Assembly: GCA_016870295.1 (NCBI GenBank)
Contig: VGBY01000051.1
Location: forward strand, 1-7,150
Origin: Actinomycetota bacterium
Lineage (GTDB): Bacteria > Actinomycetota > Acidimicrobiia > Acidimicrobiales > Ilumatobacteraceae
Reading direction: 5' to 3'
DNA: 7,150 nt
Each line of letters starts with the position of its first letter. Within the stretch, counting starts at the first letter, position 1. Both the position numbers and the translations under genes were made by a program. This document shows positions 1 to 5,436 of this stretch, in pieces. The notes beneath the pieces are model-generated. The model was not told the DNA's origin. It made no database searches and saw only the letters and a program-made list of their open reading frames with translations.

Positions 1-323
1 TGGTGGTCGGTTTCGACAGCGGCAATGGCATCCTCGCCGGGTTTTCGTACGACGAGCGCAGCGTCACTCGGGTGTGGTCATGCGAGCAGAACCATGGTTC
101 GCACATGCTGCTGTACCCACAGTCGGGTGAGTTCGTGAGCGCGCACCATGATGCCGAGCGCGGAATCGAGCAGGTGGTGGTGCGCGATATCACCACTGGT
201 AAAGAAACGTGCCGTGTCGAAACCGGGTCGCCGATTCAGTCGGTGGTGTTTCCGGCGTGCGGCTGGCAGCGGGATTTCTATTGGTGCAGCATGCTCGGTG
301 TCAGTCGCGTGACGGTGGCGTAA
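1..323 (+). CDS. C-terminal fragment of an uncharacterised protein, possibly a beta-propeller
   Basis: Only the last 106 or so codons are inside the window; the reading frame is open at the left edge, so the GTG at position 3 is probably an internal valine. It ends in TAA at 321-323. The fragment has short repeated beta-strand-like units (RVWSCEQ, QVVVRDITTGKE, SPIQSVVFP, RDFYWCSMLGVSRVTV). The 'V-RDITTGKE---RV-TGSP-QSV-FPA' pattern resembles the last blades of WD40/PQQ-type propellers, and a closing SVxFPAxGxxRDxYxCS element is, as I recall, shared by uncharacterised actinobacterial proteins. No catalytic residues can be named and no transmembrane segment is visible. It converges on the DinB-like gene with only 14 bases between stop codons. 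The propeller idea is inference from strand pattern alone. Confidence 0.65.
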   Translation, partial: VVGFDSGNGILAGFSYDERSVTRVWSCEQNHGSHMLLYPQSGEFVSAHHDAERGIEQVVVRDITTGKETCRVETGSPIQSVVFPACGWQRDFYWCSMLGVSRVTVA

Positions 324-337
324 CGCCTCCGCGCTGC

Positions 338-904
338 TTACGACGTCATACCGCGCAGTCCCGCCAAGTGGCGCGCGTATTCGATTTCTCCCATGTGCCG
401 CAGTGCATGCTGGTAGATCCAGCACTCAAGGCCGTCGAGCACGGTAATGCCGGCCGGCCCGCCCACGCGCGCTGAGTACGTCGAAGCAATTTGCGGCGGG
501 TAAGGCCGGGTAAAAATCACGCGGTCAAGGTCGGCTGGCGAGAGTTCGCCGAGCCACGATTCCACGCGCGCAAAGACCTCCGTCATGTAGTGCTTGAACG
601 CGTCGTAGTCGCCAATCTGTTGGTGCACCATTTCTTCCACCGTGCGGTGCTTGCCATGATCTTTGATGGCGGGGCTCACTCGCGCAGCCCACTCGTCGTT
701 CCAAAGTGGTGGCTTTCCGTTCAACAGCATGAGGGATGCATCAATCATGTTGATGATGTGAAAGAGGCTGAAGGCAATCGGCAGCACGCCATCACGCTCC
801 TGGTAGTTCACATGCGAGAGGTTCATCGTCGCCGTGGCATCTTCGTAGAGGGAGAAAATCGCTCGCATCCGGCGTCGCAGAGAATCCAGCACGAGGTCGG
901 ACAT
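338..904 (-). CDS. DinB-superfamily metalloprotein
   Basis: A 188-residue protein starting at the ATG at 904; a GTG at 919 would add five residues (MYARD). DinB-fold proteins are four-helix bundles that bind a divalent metal through one histidine in helix 2 and an HxxxH pair in a late helix. All three are visible: H49 (in FSLFHIINMID) and H166/H170 (in YQHALRHMGEI). The length is normal for the family. Known members include mycothiol- or bacillithiol-dependent S-transferases and maleylpyruvate isomerases, but many have no assigned reaction, and nothing here shows the substrate. I prefer ATG 904 because no Shine-Dalgarno is visible and a TANNNT box (TACGCT, reverse strand of 911-916) ends six bases before it, as expected for a leaderless actinobacterial transcript. 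It is divergent from the metallo-hydrolase gene. The fold call is fairly secure; the function is open. Confidence 0.85.
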   Translation of the reverse strand: MSDLVLDSLRRRMRAIFSLYEDATATMNLSHVNYQERDGVLPIAFSLFHIINMIDASLMLLNGKPPLWNDEWAARVSPAIKDHGKHRTVEEMVHQQIGDYDAFKHYMTEVFARVESWLGELSPADLDRVIFTRPYPPQIASTYSARVGGPAGITVLDGLECWIYQHALRHMGEIEYARHLAGLRGMTS

Positions 905-926
905 ATCGCGAGCGTACACTGACCAC
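905..926. promoter_or_regulatory. Compact divergent promoter with overlapping -10 boxes
   Basis: The gap between two divergent starts holds a TANNNT -10-like box for each direction. On the plus strand TACACT (915-920) is followed by six bases and then GTG 927. On the minus strand TACGCT (reverse of 911-916) is followed by six bases and then ATG 904. The boxes share the central TA at 915-916. Both spacings fit transcription starting at the first base of the start codon, and neither gene has a Shine-Dalgarno. No convincing -35 hexamer is seen in either direction, which is common in actinobacteria. The palindrome CACGTG (924-929) covers the plus-strand start and could be an operator. All of this is inferred from sequence pattern. 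Confidence 0.5.
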
Positions 927-1859
927 GTGTTCGACTACCGGCTTGGAGTCCACGAAGTTGCTGAGGGATGTCACGCCTATCTGCAACCTGATGGTGGTTG
1001 GGGTTACAGCAACGCCGGATTGATCGTCGGTGACGGTAGGTCGCTGTTGGTCGACACGCTGTTCGACTTGAAACTCACCGACGCAATGTTGGCGTCGATG
1101 TCGCCGCTCACACGTGCGGCGCCAGTTACCACCGTGGTGAACACGCACGCCAACGGCGACCATTGCTATGGCAATGAACGAGTTGCAAACGCGGAGATCA
1201 TCGCGTCGAAGTCAGCGGCGGAAGAAATGCAACACGTTCCGCCCGCCATGCTGGCGGCACTCAACAAGGCACCTGGAGAAGTGGGGGAGTTGTTCCGACG
1301 TTTCTTCGGTGATTTTGATTTTGACGGCATCACCCTGACCCCGCCCACCCGCACATTCGAAGGTCGCCTCGACGTCGATGTCGCTGGTCGCGTGGTGGAA
1401 CTCATCGAGGTGGGGCCCGCCCATACGAACGGCGACGTCATCGTGCATGTTCCCGACGCCAAGGTGGTGTACACGGGCGACATTCTCTTCATCAACGGCA
1501 CTCCGATCGTGTGGGCAGGACCACTTGAGAATTGGATTGCCGCGTGCGATTTGATTGTCGCACTCGGCGCCGACGTGGTCGTGCCTGGTCACGGGCCGGT
1601 CACCGACAACGCCGGTGTGGCGCAAGTACGTGACTATCTGTCGTTCATCTTGACGGAGGCTTCAGCGCGGCAGGACGCCGGGATGGACGCATTTGATGCA
1701 GCACGCGATATTGCGCTCGGAAACTTCAGCGGCTGGGGGGAGTTCGGTCGCGTGTGCGTCAACGTCGACACGGTGTATCGCTCACGCGATCCGAAGCACC
1801 AGAGCCCCGATGTGGTGGAGCAGTTCCGCCGGATGGCGGCGTTGGAGGCTGCGCACTAG
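927..1859 (+). CDS. Metallo-beta-lactamase-fold hydrolase with HxNxDH motif
   Basis: A 310-residue cytoplasmic protein with no signal peptide. It has the metallo-beta-lactamase core: a strand-rich N-terminus (AGLIVGDGRSLLVDT), the metal motif at H74-A-N76-G-D78-H79 (in NTHANGDHCYGN), then H166 (GPAHTNGD), D185 (VYTGDILF) and H222 (VPGHGP). These are the positions of the usual two-metal site, except that the second histidine of HxHxDH is asparagine. Members of the superfamily hydrolyse thioesters, lactones, lactams and related bonds, usually with zinc. The wide spacing between H79 and H166 reflects a helical insert (residues 95-130), and a C-terminal helical tail (230-310) may cap the active site. 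Start GTG 927 is chosen because it begins the conserved N-terminus and lies six bases after a TACACT box; there is no Shine-Dalgarno. The substrate cannot be told from sequence. It is not an obvious beta-lactamase, since it is not exported. Confidence 0.9.
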   Translation: MFDYRLGVHEVAEGCHAYLQPDGGWGYSNAGLIVGDGRSLLVDTLFDLKLTDAMLASMSPLTRAAPVTTVVNTHANGDHCYGNERVANAEIIASKSAAEEMQHVPPAMLAALNKAPGEVGELFRRFFGDFDFDGITLTPPTRTFEGRLDVDVAGRVVELIEVGPAHTNGDVIVHVPDAKVVYTGDILFINGTPIVWAGPLENWIAACDLIVALGADVVVPGHGPVTDNAGVAQVRDYLSFILTEASARQDAGMDAFDAARDIALGNFSGWGEFGRVCVNVDTVYRSRDPKHQSPDVVEQFRRMAALEAAH

Positions 1860-1900
1860 ACGAGCGATACGTGCGACGCGCGATACAGGCTGCGCGCTAG
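1846..1900. repeat. Imperfect 14-bp direct repeat spanning two convergent stop codons
   Basis: AGGCTGCGCACTAG (1846-1859) recurs as AGGCTGCGCGCTAG (1887-1900), 13 of 14 bases identical and 41 bp apart. The first copy ends in the TAG stop of the metallo-hydrolase gene; the second contains the complement of the TAG stop of the ATPase gene (1897-1899). Between them GCGATAC also occurs twice (1864-1870, 1880-1886). It looks like a small local duplication. Confidence 0.6.
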
Positions 1901-1905
1901 TCGCG
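1872..1905. terminator. Candidate two-way terminator hairpin between convergent genes
   Basis: GCGAC-GCGCG (1873-1882) can pair with CGCGC-TA-GTCGC (1893-1904), giving ten GC-rich base pairs with a two-base TA bulge and a ten-base loop; a T-G wobble at 1872/1905 extends it. It sits between the stop codons of the metallo-hydrolase (ending 1859) and the heme-importer ATPase (ending 1897) and reaches into the last codons of the latter. There is no T-run on either side, so it would not be a classical intrinsic terminator. High-GC actinobacteria often use stem-only terminators or Rho, so a role in ending both transcripts is plausible but unproven. Confidence 0.45.
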
Positions 1906-2658
1906 ATGGTCGGGCATGATGACGGTGCGACCGTCACTCGTGTTGTCGACTCGAATCTTCTGGTGGTACACGTTGCTCAGCAACGCGGGTGTGAGCACAT
2001 CCTGCGGGGCTCCGCTTGCTACACACTTGCCTTCGTGTAGCACGACGACACGTGTGGCAAACCGCATGGCGACATTGAGGTCGTGCAACACCGCTACCAC
2101 GCCGCGACCCTCATCCACCAATGCGCGCGCCACCGCCAAGAAACGCTCTTGCTGCCCGATATCGAGCACGGCGGTGGGCTCATCGAGCAGCAACAGCGGT
2201 GTGTCTTGGGCGAGCACGCGGGCCATCGAAACGCGCGCTTGTTCGCCGACCGACAGCGTTTGATACGTGCGGTCTCGTAGGGCATCGACATCGAGTCGAC
2301 GCATTGCGGCATCGATCTTTGCGTCATCAGAAGAGTCGAGCCACGGGTTGCGACCCATCGCCACGACTTCACGCACGGTGAATGGGAACGAAATGAGAAT
2401 TTGCTGGGGGAGCACCGCCCGTACGCGAGCGAGTTCGCGCGGAGACAGCGTGTCGAGGCCGCGGCCGTCTATCGTGACCTCGCCGGAATGCAACGCAAAG
2501 TCGCCGGCAAGTGCACCGAGCAGCGTCGACTTGCCGGCACCGTTAGGGCCAAGCACTGCGACAAACTCGCCCGATTGCACGGTGAGGTCCACACCCGTGA
2601 GTAACGCAACGTTGTTGCGCAGCACACCGATCTGGCGGGCGACGAGTGCGGTGGTCAT
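1897..2658 (-). CDS. hmuV: Heme ABC transporter ATP-binding protein (HmuV-like)
   Basis: A 253-residue ABC ATPase that would power heme import through the neighbouring permease from the cytoplasmic side. Numbered from ATG 2658, visible motifs are Walker A GPNGAGKST (37-45), Q-loop around Q85 (VLPQQIL), signature LSVGEQ (135-140), Walker B LLLLDE (155-160) followed by PTAVLD, and the switch histidine H192 (VLHDLN). The segment FPFTVREVVAMGRNPW after the Q-loop is typical of heme/siderophore/cobalamin importer ATPases. The length matches HmuV proteins. GTG 2664 is an alternative start adding two residues. It lies 34 bases after the permease stop and is the last gene of the operon. One oddity is valine for the first glycine of the canonical LSGGQ signature. 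Family and heme class are well supported by motifs and by the HmuT-like partner; substrate is inferred from that context. Confidence 0.92.
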   Translation of the reverse strand: MTTALVARQIGVLRNNVALLTGVDLTVQSGEFVAVLGPNGAGKSTLLGALAGDFALHSGEVTIDGRGLDTLSPRELARVRAVLPQQILISFPFTVREVVAMGRNPWLDSSDDAKIDAAMRRLDVDALRDRTYQTLSVGEQARVSMARVLAQDTPLLLLDEPTAVLDIGQQERFLAVARALVDEGRGVVAVLHDLNVAMRFATRVVVLHEGKCVASGAPQDVLTPALLSNVYHQKIRVDNTSDGRTVIMPDHRD

Positions 2659-2664
2659 GTGCAC

Positions 2665-2677
2665 CCAGTCTCACTGG
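2665..2677 (-). other. Small hairpin just before the ATPase start
   Basis: CCAGT and ACTGG flank a three-base loop, a perfect five-pair stem in the 34-base gap between the permease and ATPase genes. In the mRNA it ends six bases before ATG 2658, where a ribosome would bind. No Shine-Dalgarno is visible there. It may affect ATPase translation, or be chance. Confidence 0.3.
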
Positions 2678-2692
2678 TCGCGTGCAGCGGGC

Positions 2693-3724
2693 TCATGCCC
2701 AGCCACCCTGGCTGCGCCGGGTGCTGCGGAGCAGCAACAAAAAGAACGGCGCGCCAATCAGCGCCGTGACGACGCCGAGCGGTAGTTCGGCGGGTGACAG
2801 CAGCGTGCGCGCTGCAAGGTCGGCGAGCAATGTGACACTCGCACCGAGCAGGGCGGCGGTCCACAACAGATGACGATGCCGCGGCCCCAGCACGATGCGC
2901 ATGATGTGCGGCACGAGCAAACCCACGAAGGCGATCATTCCCGTGGCCGCAACGGCACTTGATGCGAGCAATCCGACGACGGCGATCGCCTGCAGGCGTA
3001 CCGGCTCGACCCGCACGCCGAGGTGGGCGGCCGAACGGTCACCGAGGGCGAGTGTGTCGAGCACGCGGGAGAACTTCGTGCTGATCAACACGCCGATGAT
3101 GGCGAGTGGTGTCACCGCTGCGACTGCCTTCCACGTTGCCAAACCGAGGGTGCCGAGGCTCCAGAATGTGACCGACCGAATCTCGTCGTCGTCGGCCACG
3201 AACACCGCAAAGCCGATGACTGCACCGGCGAATGCATTGATGGCGATCCCGGTGAGGATGAGCGTGACCACCTCGGTTTTCCCGTCGGAGCGCGACAACA
3301 CGTAGACGAGAGCGGTCGAGAGTGTGCCGCCGATGAATGCAGCGACCTGCACACCGAGCGGCAATTGATTCAGACCGAAGATGATTGCGATGACGGCACC
3401 CACTGCTGCGCCGGCCGACACGCCGACGGTTGCGGGTTCGGCCAACGGGTTGCGGAATATTCCCTGCATGATGACGCCAGCGACGGCCAGACTGGAGCCG
3501 ACGACGAGTGCCAACACGACGCGCGGCAATCGCACCTGCCAGAACACGTTGTGTGCGACCAGATCGGAGGCATCACGTCGCGGGCCATCGCCGATGATGC
3601 CGAGTAGTTCACCGAAGGGAATACGGAACGCGCCCGACGCAAGAGACACCAGCATCGTGAGCAGCAGCAGCACTGCGAGAAAGGCGGTGACCGCCGGGAT
3701 GCTGGTGCGTCGGGCTTGCGTCAT
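2693..3724 (-). CDS. hmuU: Heme ABC transporter permease, FecCD family (HmuU-like)
   Basis: A 343-residue polytopic membrane protein of the FecCD/BtuC family, the channel of a type II ABC importer; two copies would pair with two ATPases. Hydrophobic segments run from residue 11 (AVTAFLAVLLLLTMLVSLAS) to 330 (ALIGAPFFLLLL). Family landmarks are RLPRVVLALVVGSSLA (65-80), GIFRNPLAEPATVGVSAGAA (88-107), FWSLGTLG (187-194), LGDRSAAHLGV (227-237), the ATPase-coupling stretch FVGLLVPHIMR (266-276) and the C-terminal SPAELPLGVVTALIGAPFF. The RNPLAEP-GVSAGAA version is typical of heme permeases, although FecCD proteins for siderophores and cobalamin look similar, so substrate is inferred mainly from the HmuT-like partner. 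The ATG overlaps the TGA of the binding-protein gene by four bases (ATGA, 3721-3724) and no Shine-Dalgarno is visible, which points to translational coupling. Confidence 0.93.
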   Translation of the reverse strand: MTQARRTSIPAVTAFLAVLLLLTMLVSLASGAFRIPFGELLGIIGDGPRRDASDLVAHNVFWQVRLPRVVLALVVGSSLAVAGVIMQGIFRNPLAEPATVGVSAGAAVGAVIAIIFGLNQLPLGVQVAAFIGGTLSTALVYVLSRSDGKTEVVTLILTGIAINAFAGAVIGFAVFVADDDEIRSVTFWSLGTLGLATWKAVAAVTPLAIIGVLISTKFSRVLDTLALGDRSAAHLGVRVEPVRLQAIAVVGLLASSAVAATGMIAFVGLLVPHIMRIVLGPRHRHLLWTAALLGASVTLLADLAARTLLSPAELPLGVVTALIGAPFFLLLLRSTRRSQGGWA

Positions 3725-4710
3725 AGTTGGCTGCTGTAGGTGTTGAGAAGTTCGGCCAGTCGCGAGATGAGGGCACCCGTGCGCGGACCAAACGAGAGTA
3801 GTAGGTCGTCATCCACGGCGATCACGGCCCGCGCGGCGGCGGCACGGGTGCTCGACACGCCGGGCAGCGCGAGCAGGCCGTCGATGCCACCGACGGAATC
3901 GAGACCGCGTGTCATCACGAGCAACACATCCGGGTCGGCCTGCACGATTGCCTCGGCGGTCAGTGGCGTGAACGAAGCCAAACCATTCAGTGCGCCCACA
4001 TCCACGGCGCCGGTTGCGGCGATCAGTTCGTCGGCACCCGAGCCTGAACCACCAAGCAAATACACCGATGCCGTGCCGCGCACGTAGAGAAATGCCACAC
4101 GCGGCAGCGACGCGTATTGCCCGATGTTCGCAAGTGCATCAGCAATCGCCGCTTCGCTGAGTGCGATGAGTTTGTCGCCGGCCTCAACGACGCCGAGTGC
4201 CGATGCAATCATCGTCACTCGAGTCGGCAGTGCCGACAGAGTCCATACCTCTGGTGCGATAAGTACGGCGACACCGGCTGCGCGCAGTTGCTCGATGACT
4301 TCGGGCGGGCCGGTGCGCGTATCGCCGATGACGAGGGATGGTCGCAGTGACAACACGCTCTCAGCGCTGATGTCGTGACCGTTGCTCACCTCGGTGATGT
4401 CGGCCAATGAGGCAATCGTGGTGGTGGCATCGCGACCGATGATCGAGTCGCGCATCCCGAGAGCGACGACGATTTCGGCGATTGCCTGGTTCAGCACGAT
4501 GACGCGGGTGGTATCTGTGACCTTGACCACGACGTCGTCGGCACCGGTCGTGCGAGTTGGCAGGTCAGGTTCCTGTCGTTCGACGACGGGAAGTGCGTAA
4601 TCGTCAGACAGAATGAAGCTCGCCTCGGTGGTGACGGTTTCCGAAGAATCGCTGCAACCGAGCAGTGCCATCATGAGCAACAAACCGACACCAGCCACCC
4701 GCCGCAACAT
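3721..4710 (-). CDS. hmuT: Heme-binding substrate-binding lipoprotein (HmuT-like)
   Basis: A 329-residue membrane-anchored binding protein that would deliver heme to the permease. Numbered from ATG 4710, it has a short lipoprotein signal MLRRVAGVGLLLMMALLGC with the acylated cysteine at C19. The mature part is a class III (helical-backbone) binding protein: VIVLNQAIAEIVVALG opens the first lobe, GHDISAESVLSLRPSLVIGD follows, and the second lobe carries LYVRG, SVYLLGGSGSGADELI, FTPLTAEAI, LLVMTRGLDSVGGIDGLL and LSFGPRTG, a pattern close to actinobacterial HmuT. H112, in NGHD, is the only histidine in the mature protein; with Y217 (VYLLGG) or Y209 (LYVRG) it is the likely heme ligand pair, as HmuT of Corynebacterium uses one His and one Tyr. 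Upstream in-frame starts exist at 4731 (336 residues) and 4818, but they put poor sequence ahead of the arginine pair and would overlap the divergent gene. First gene of the operon. Confidence 0.92.
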   Translation of the reverse strand: MLRRVAGVGLLLMMALLGCSDSSETVTTEASFILSDDYALPVVERQEPDLPTRTTGADDVVVKVTDTTRVIVLNQAIAEIVVALGMRDSIIGRDATTTIASLADITEVSNGHDISAESVLSLRPSLVIGDTRTGPPEVIEQLRAAGVAVLIAPEVWTLSALPTRVTMIASALGVVEAGDKLIALSEAAIADALANIGQYASLPRVAFLYVRGTASVYLLGGSGSGADELIAATGAVDVGALNGLASFTPLTAEAIVQADPDVLLVMTRGLDSVGGIDGLLALPGVSSTRAAAARAVIAVDDDLLLSFGPRTGALISRLAELLNTYSSQL

Positions 4711-4729
4711 CACGAACAAGGGTACGAGC
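4711..4729. promoter_or_regulatory. Start region shared by divergent lipoprotein genes
   Basis: Nineteen bases separate ATG 4710 (minus, binding protein) from ATG 4730 (plus). On the plus strand AAGGG (4718-4722), seven bases before ATG 4730, is a fair Shine-Dalgarno. On the minus strand the same bases read TACCCT (4719-4724), a TANNNT -10-like box lying five bases before GTG 4713 and eight before ATG 4710, which would give a leaderless or nearly leaderless transcript. CATG at 4729-4732 offers an overlapping ATG on each strand. No -10 box for the plus-strand gene was found in the preceding 100 bases, and no DtxR/IdeR-type iron box was recognised. Inference from pattern only. Confidence 0.4.
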
Positions 4730-5413
4730 ATGGAGTGTGGTCGCCGATGCGCGACGCTGAGACGTTCGTTACTTGCGGCCGTGCTGTTACCGGCGCTTGC
4801 AGGTTGCGCTTCGACCAAGGAAGTTCAGACCACGACAACAATGTCGGCGACGGAACTGACGACGACACTCGCGCCGACCACAACATTTGCGGCAAGCACC
4901 ACATCTGCGGTCACCACGACCATCATGACGGCCACCACGGTGGTCTTGGCGACCTCCACCACGGTGATCTCCACCTCCACCACGGAGTCAGCGTCGAAAC
5001 CCCAGCCCACGTTGGTCGTGAGTCAAACTTCAGGCCTCGACCCCAAAGGCACGCTGGTGACCATTAGTGGCACGGGCTTTGACATCACCAAAGGTGTATA
5101 TGTGTTCGTCTGCAATCAGGTGAAATGGGATGCCAATCGGCGATGTGTCGGAGGTGTGAATCTTGACGGATCGTCACCGTTATCGCAATGGATCTCATCA
5201 AACCCACCGGCCTATGCCAAAGGTCTCACAATCCCGTACATGCCGAACGGCTCATTCGTCGTACCGTTACTCGTGCGAGCGGTAGACGAAACAACGAAAC
5301 TCATTGACTGTTCAATCGAACAATGCGGGGTCGTTGCCTTCGCCGACCACACTCGTCGCGATGATCGTTCGCAAGACGTTTTCGTGTCAATCTCATTCAC
5401 CCCCAAACCGTAA
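4730..5413 (+). CDS. Exported lipoprotein with Thr/Ser-rich stalk and neocarzinostatin-like domain, probable heme-uptake accessory protein
   Basis: A 227-residue protein. Residues 1-26 are a lipoprotein signal (RRSLLAAVLLPALAGC) with acylated C26. Residues 27-92 are a low-complexity Thr/Ser/Val/Ala stalk, likely spanning the cell wall and possibly glycosylated. Residues 93-225 form one beta-rich domain: VSQTSGLDPKGTLVTISGTGF, GVYVFVC, then C128/C139 and C194/C199, two cysteine pairs in the order and spacing of the neocarzinostatin Ig-like fold (compare its SGLSDGxxVTVSGxGF and VDCxxxxC elements). Elements absent from neocarzinostatin are WISSNPPAYAKGL (154-166) and FADHTRRDDRSQD (204-216), which I recall from exported proteins in actinobacterial heme loci. 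Together with the divergent heme importer, this suggests heme or hemoprotein binding at the cell surface, with H207 and nearby tyrosines as candidates. ATG 4730 is chosen for its AAGGG Shine-Dalgarno and signal peptide; an upstream in-frame ATG at 4613 would bury the signal. Fold well supported, role inferred. Confidence 0.82.
   Translation: MECGRRCATLRRSLLAAVLLPALAGCASTKEVQTTTTMSATELTTTLAPTTTFAASTTSAVTTTIMTATTVVLATSTTVISTSTTESASKPQPTLVVSQTSGLDPKGTLVTISGTGFDITKGVYVFVCNQVKWDANRRCVGGVNLDGSSPLSQWISSNPPAYAKGLTIPYMPNGSFVVPLLVRAVDETTKLIDCSIEQCGVVAFADHTRRDDRSQDVFVSISFTPKP
4808..5003 (+). repeat. Low-complexity Thr/Ser-coding tract
   Basis: ACC/ACG/TCC codons dominate this stretch, which encodes the lipoprotein stalk. 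CCACCACGG occurs three times, at 4932-4940, 4956-4964 and 4977-4985. The spacings of 24 and 21 bases keep the reading frame, as expected if the stalk grew by slippage or small duplications. Confidence 0.6.
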
Positions 5414-5423
5414 ATATGTAATC

Positions 5424-5428
5424 AGGAG
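5424..5428 (+). promoter_or_regulatory. Shine-Dalgarno of the second exported protein
   Basis: AGGAG lies eight bases before ATG 5437, the clearest ribosome binding site in the window. It favours the first of two adjacent ATG codons (5437 and 5440). It lies in the 23-base gap after the lipoprotein stop, so the two genes are probably one transcript. Confidence 0.75.
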
Positions 5429-5436
5429 TCCGCGTC

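Noticed and set aside
491..922. 143-codon plus-strand frame opposite the DinB-like gene
   Set aside because: The minus-strand reading has the full DinB histidine triad and normal length; the plus reading has no family features.
1212..1625. Minus-strand frames (1212-1625 and 1166-1501) opposite the metallo-hydrolase
   Set aside because: The metallo-hydrolase frame carries all its metal-binding motifs across this region; the others are shadows.
2267..2785. 172-codon plus-strand frame over the ATPase and permease junction
   Set aside because: Antisense to two well-supported genes; composition (Ser/Arg/Thr runs) is shadow-like.
3023..3607. 194-codon open frame on the plus strand
   Set aside because: It lies wholly antisense to the HmuU-like permease, is rich in Asp/His/Cys/Arg as expected of an antisense shadow of a hydrophobic gene, and has no start signal or recognisable domain.
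4711..4729. Iron-responsive DtxR/IdeR operator in front of the heme genes
   Set aside because: Iron control would be expected, but no sequence close to the TTAGGTTAGCCTAACCTAA-type palindrome is present in this gap or the nearby bases.
4711..4818. Longer N-terminus for the HmuT-like protein (start at 4818)
   Set aside because: It would place about 36 polar residues before the lipoprotein signal and overlap the signal-peptide coding region of the divergent gene.
4932..4985. Three CCACCACGG copies as a possible CRISPR or operator array
   Set aside because: They are in frame inside a Thr-rich coding stalk, too short, and spaced by codon multiples; codon repetition explains them.
4825..5010. 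Minus-strand Val-rich 61-codon frame that looks like a membrane segment
   Set aside because: Its valine runs are the reverse complement of the Thr (ACC/ACN) codons of the lipoprotein stalk, so the hydrophobicity is an artefact.
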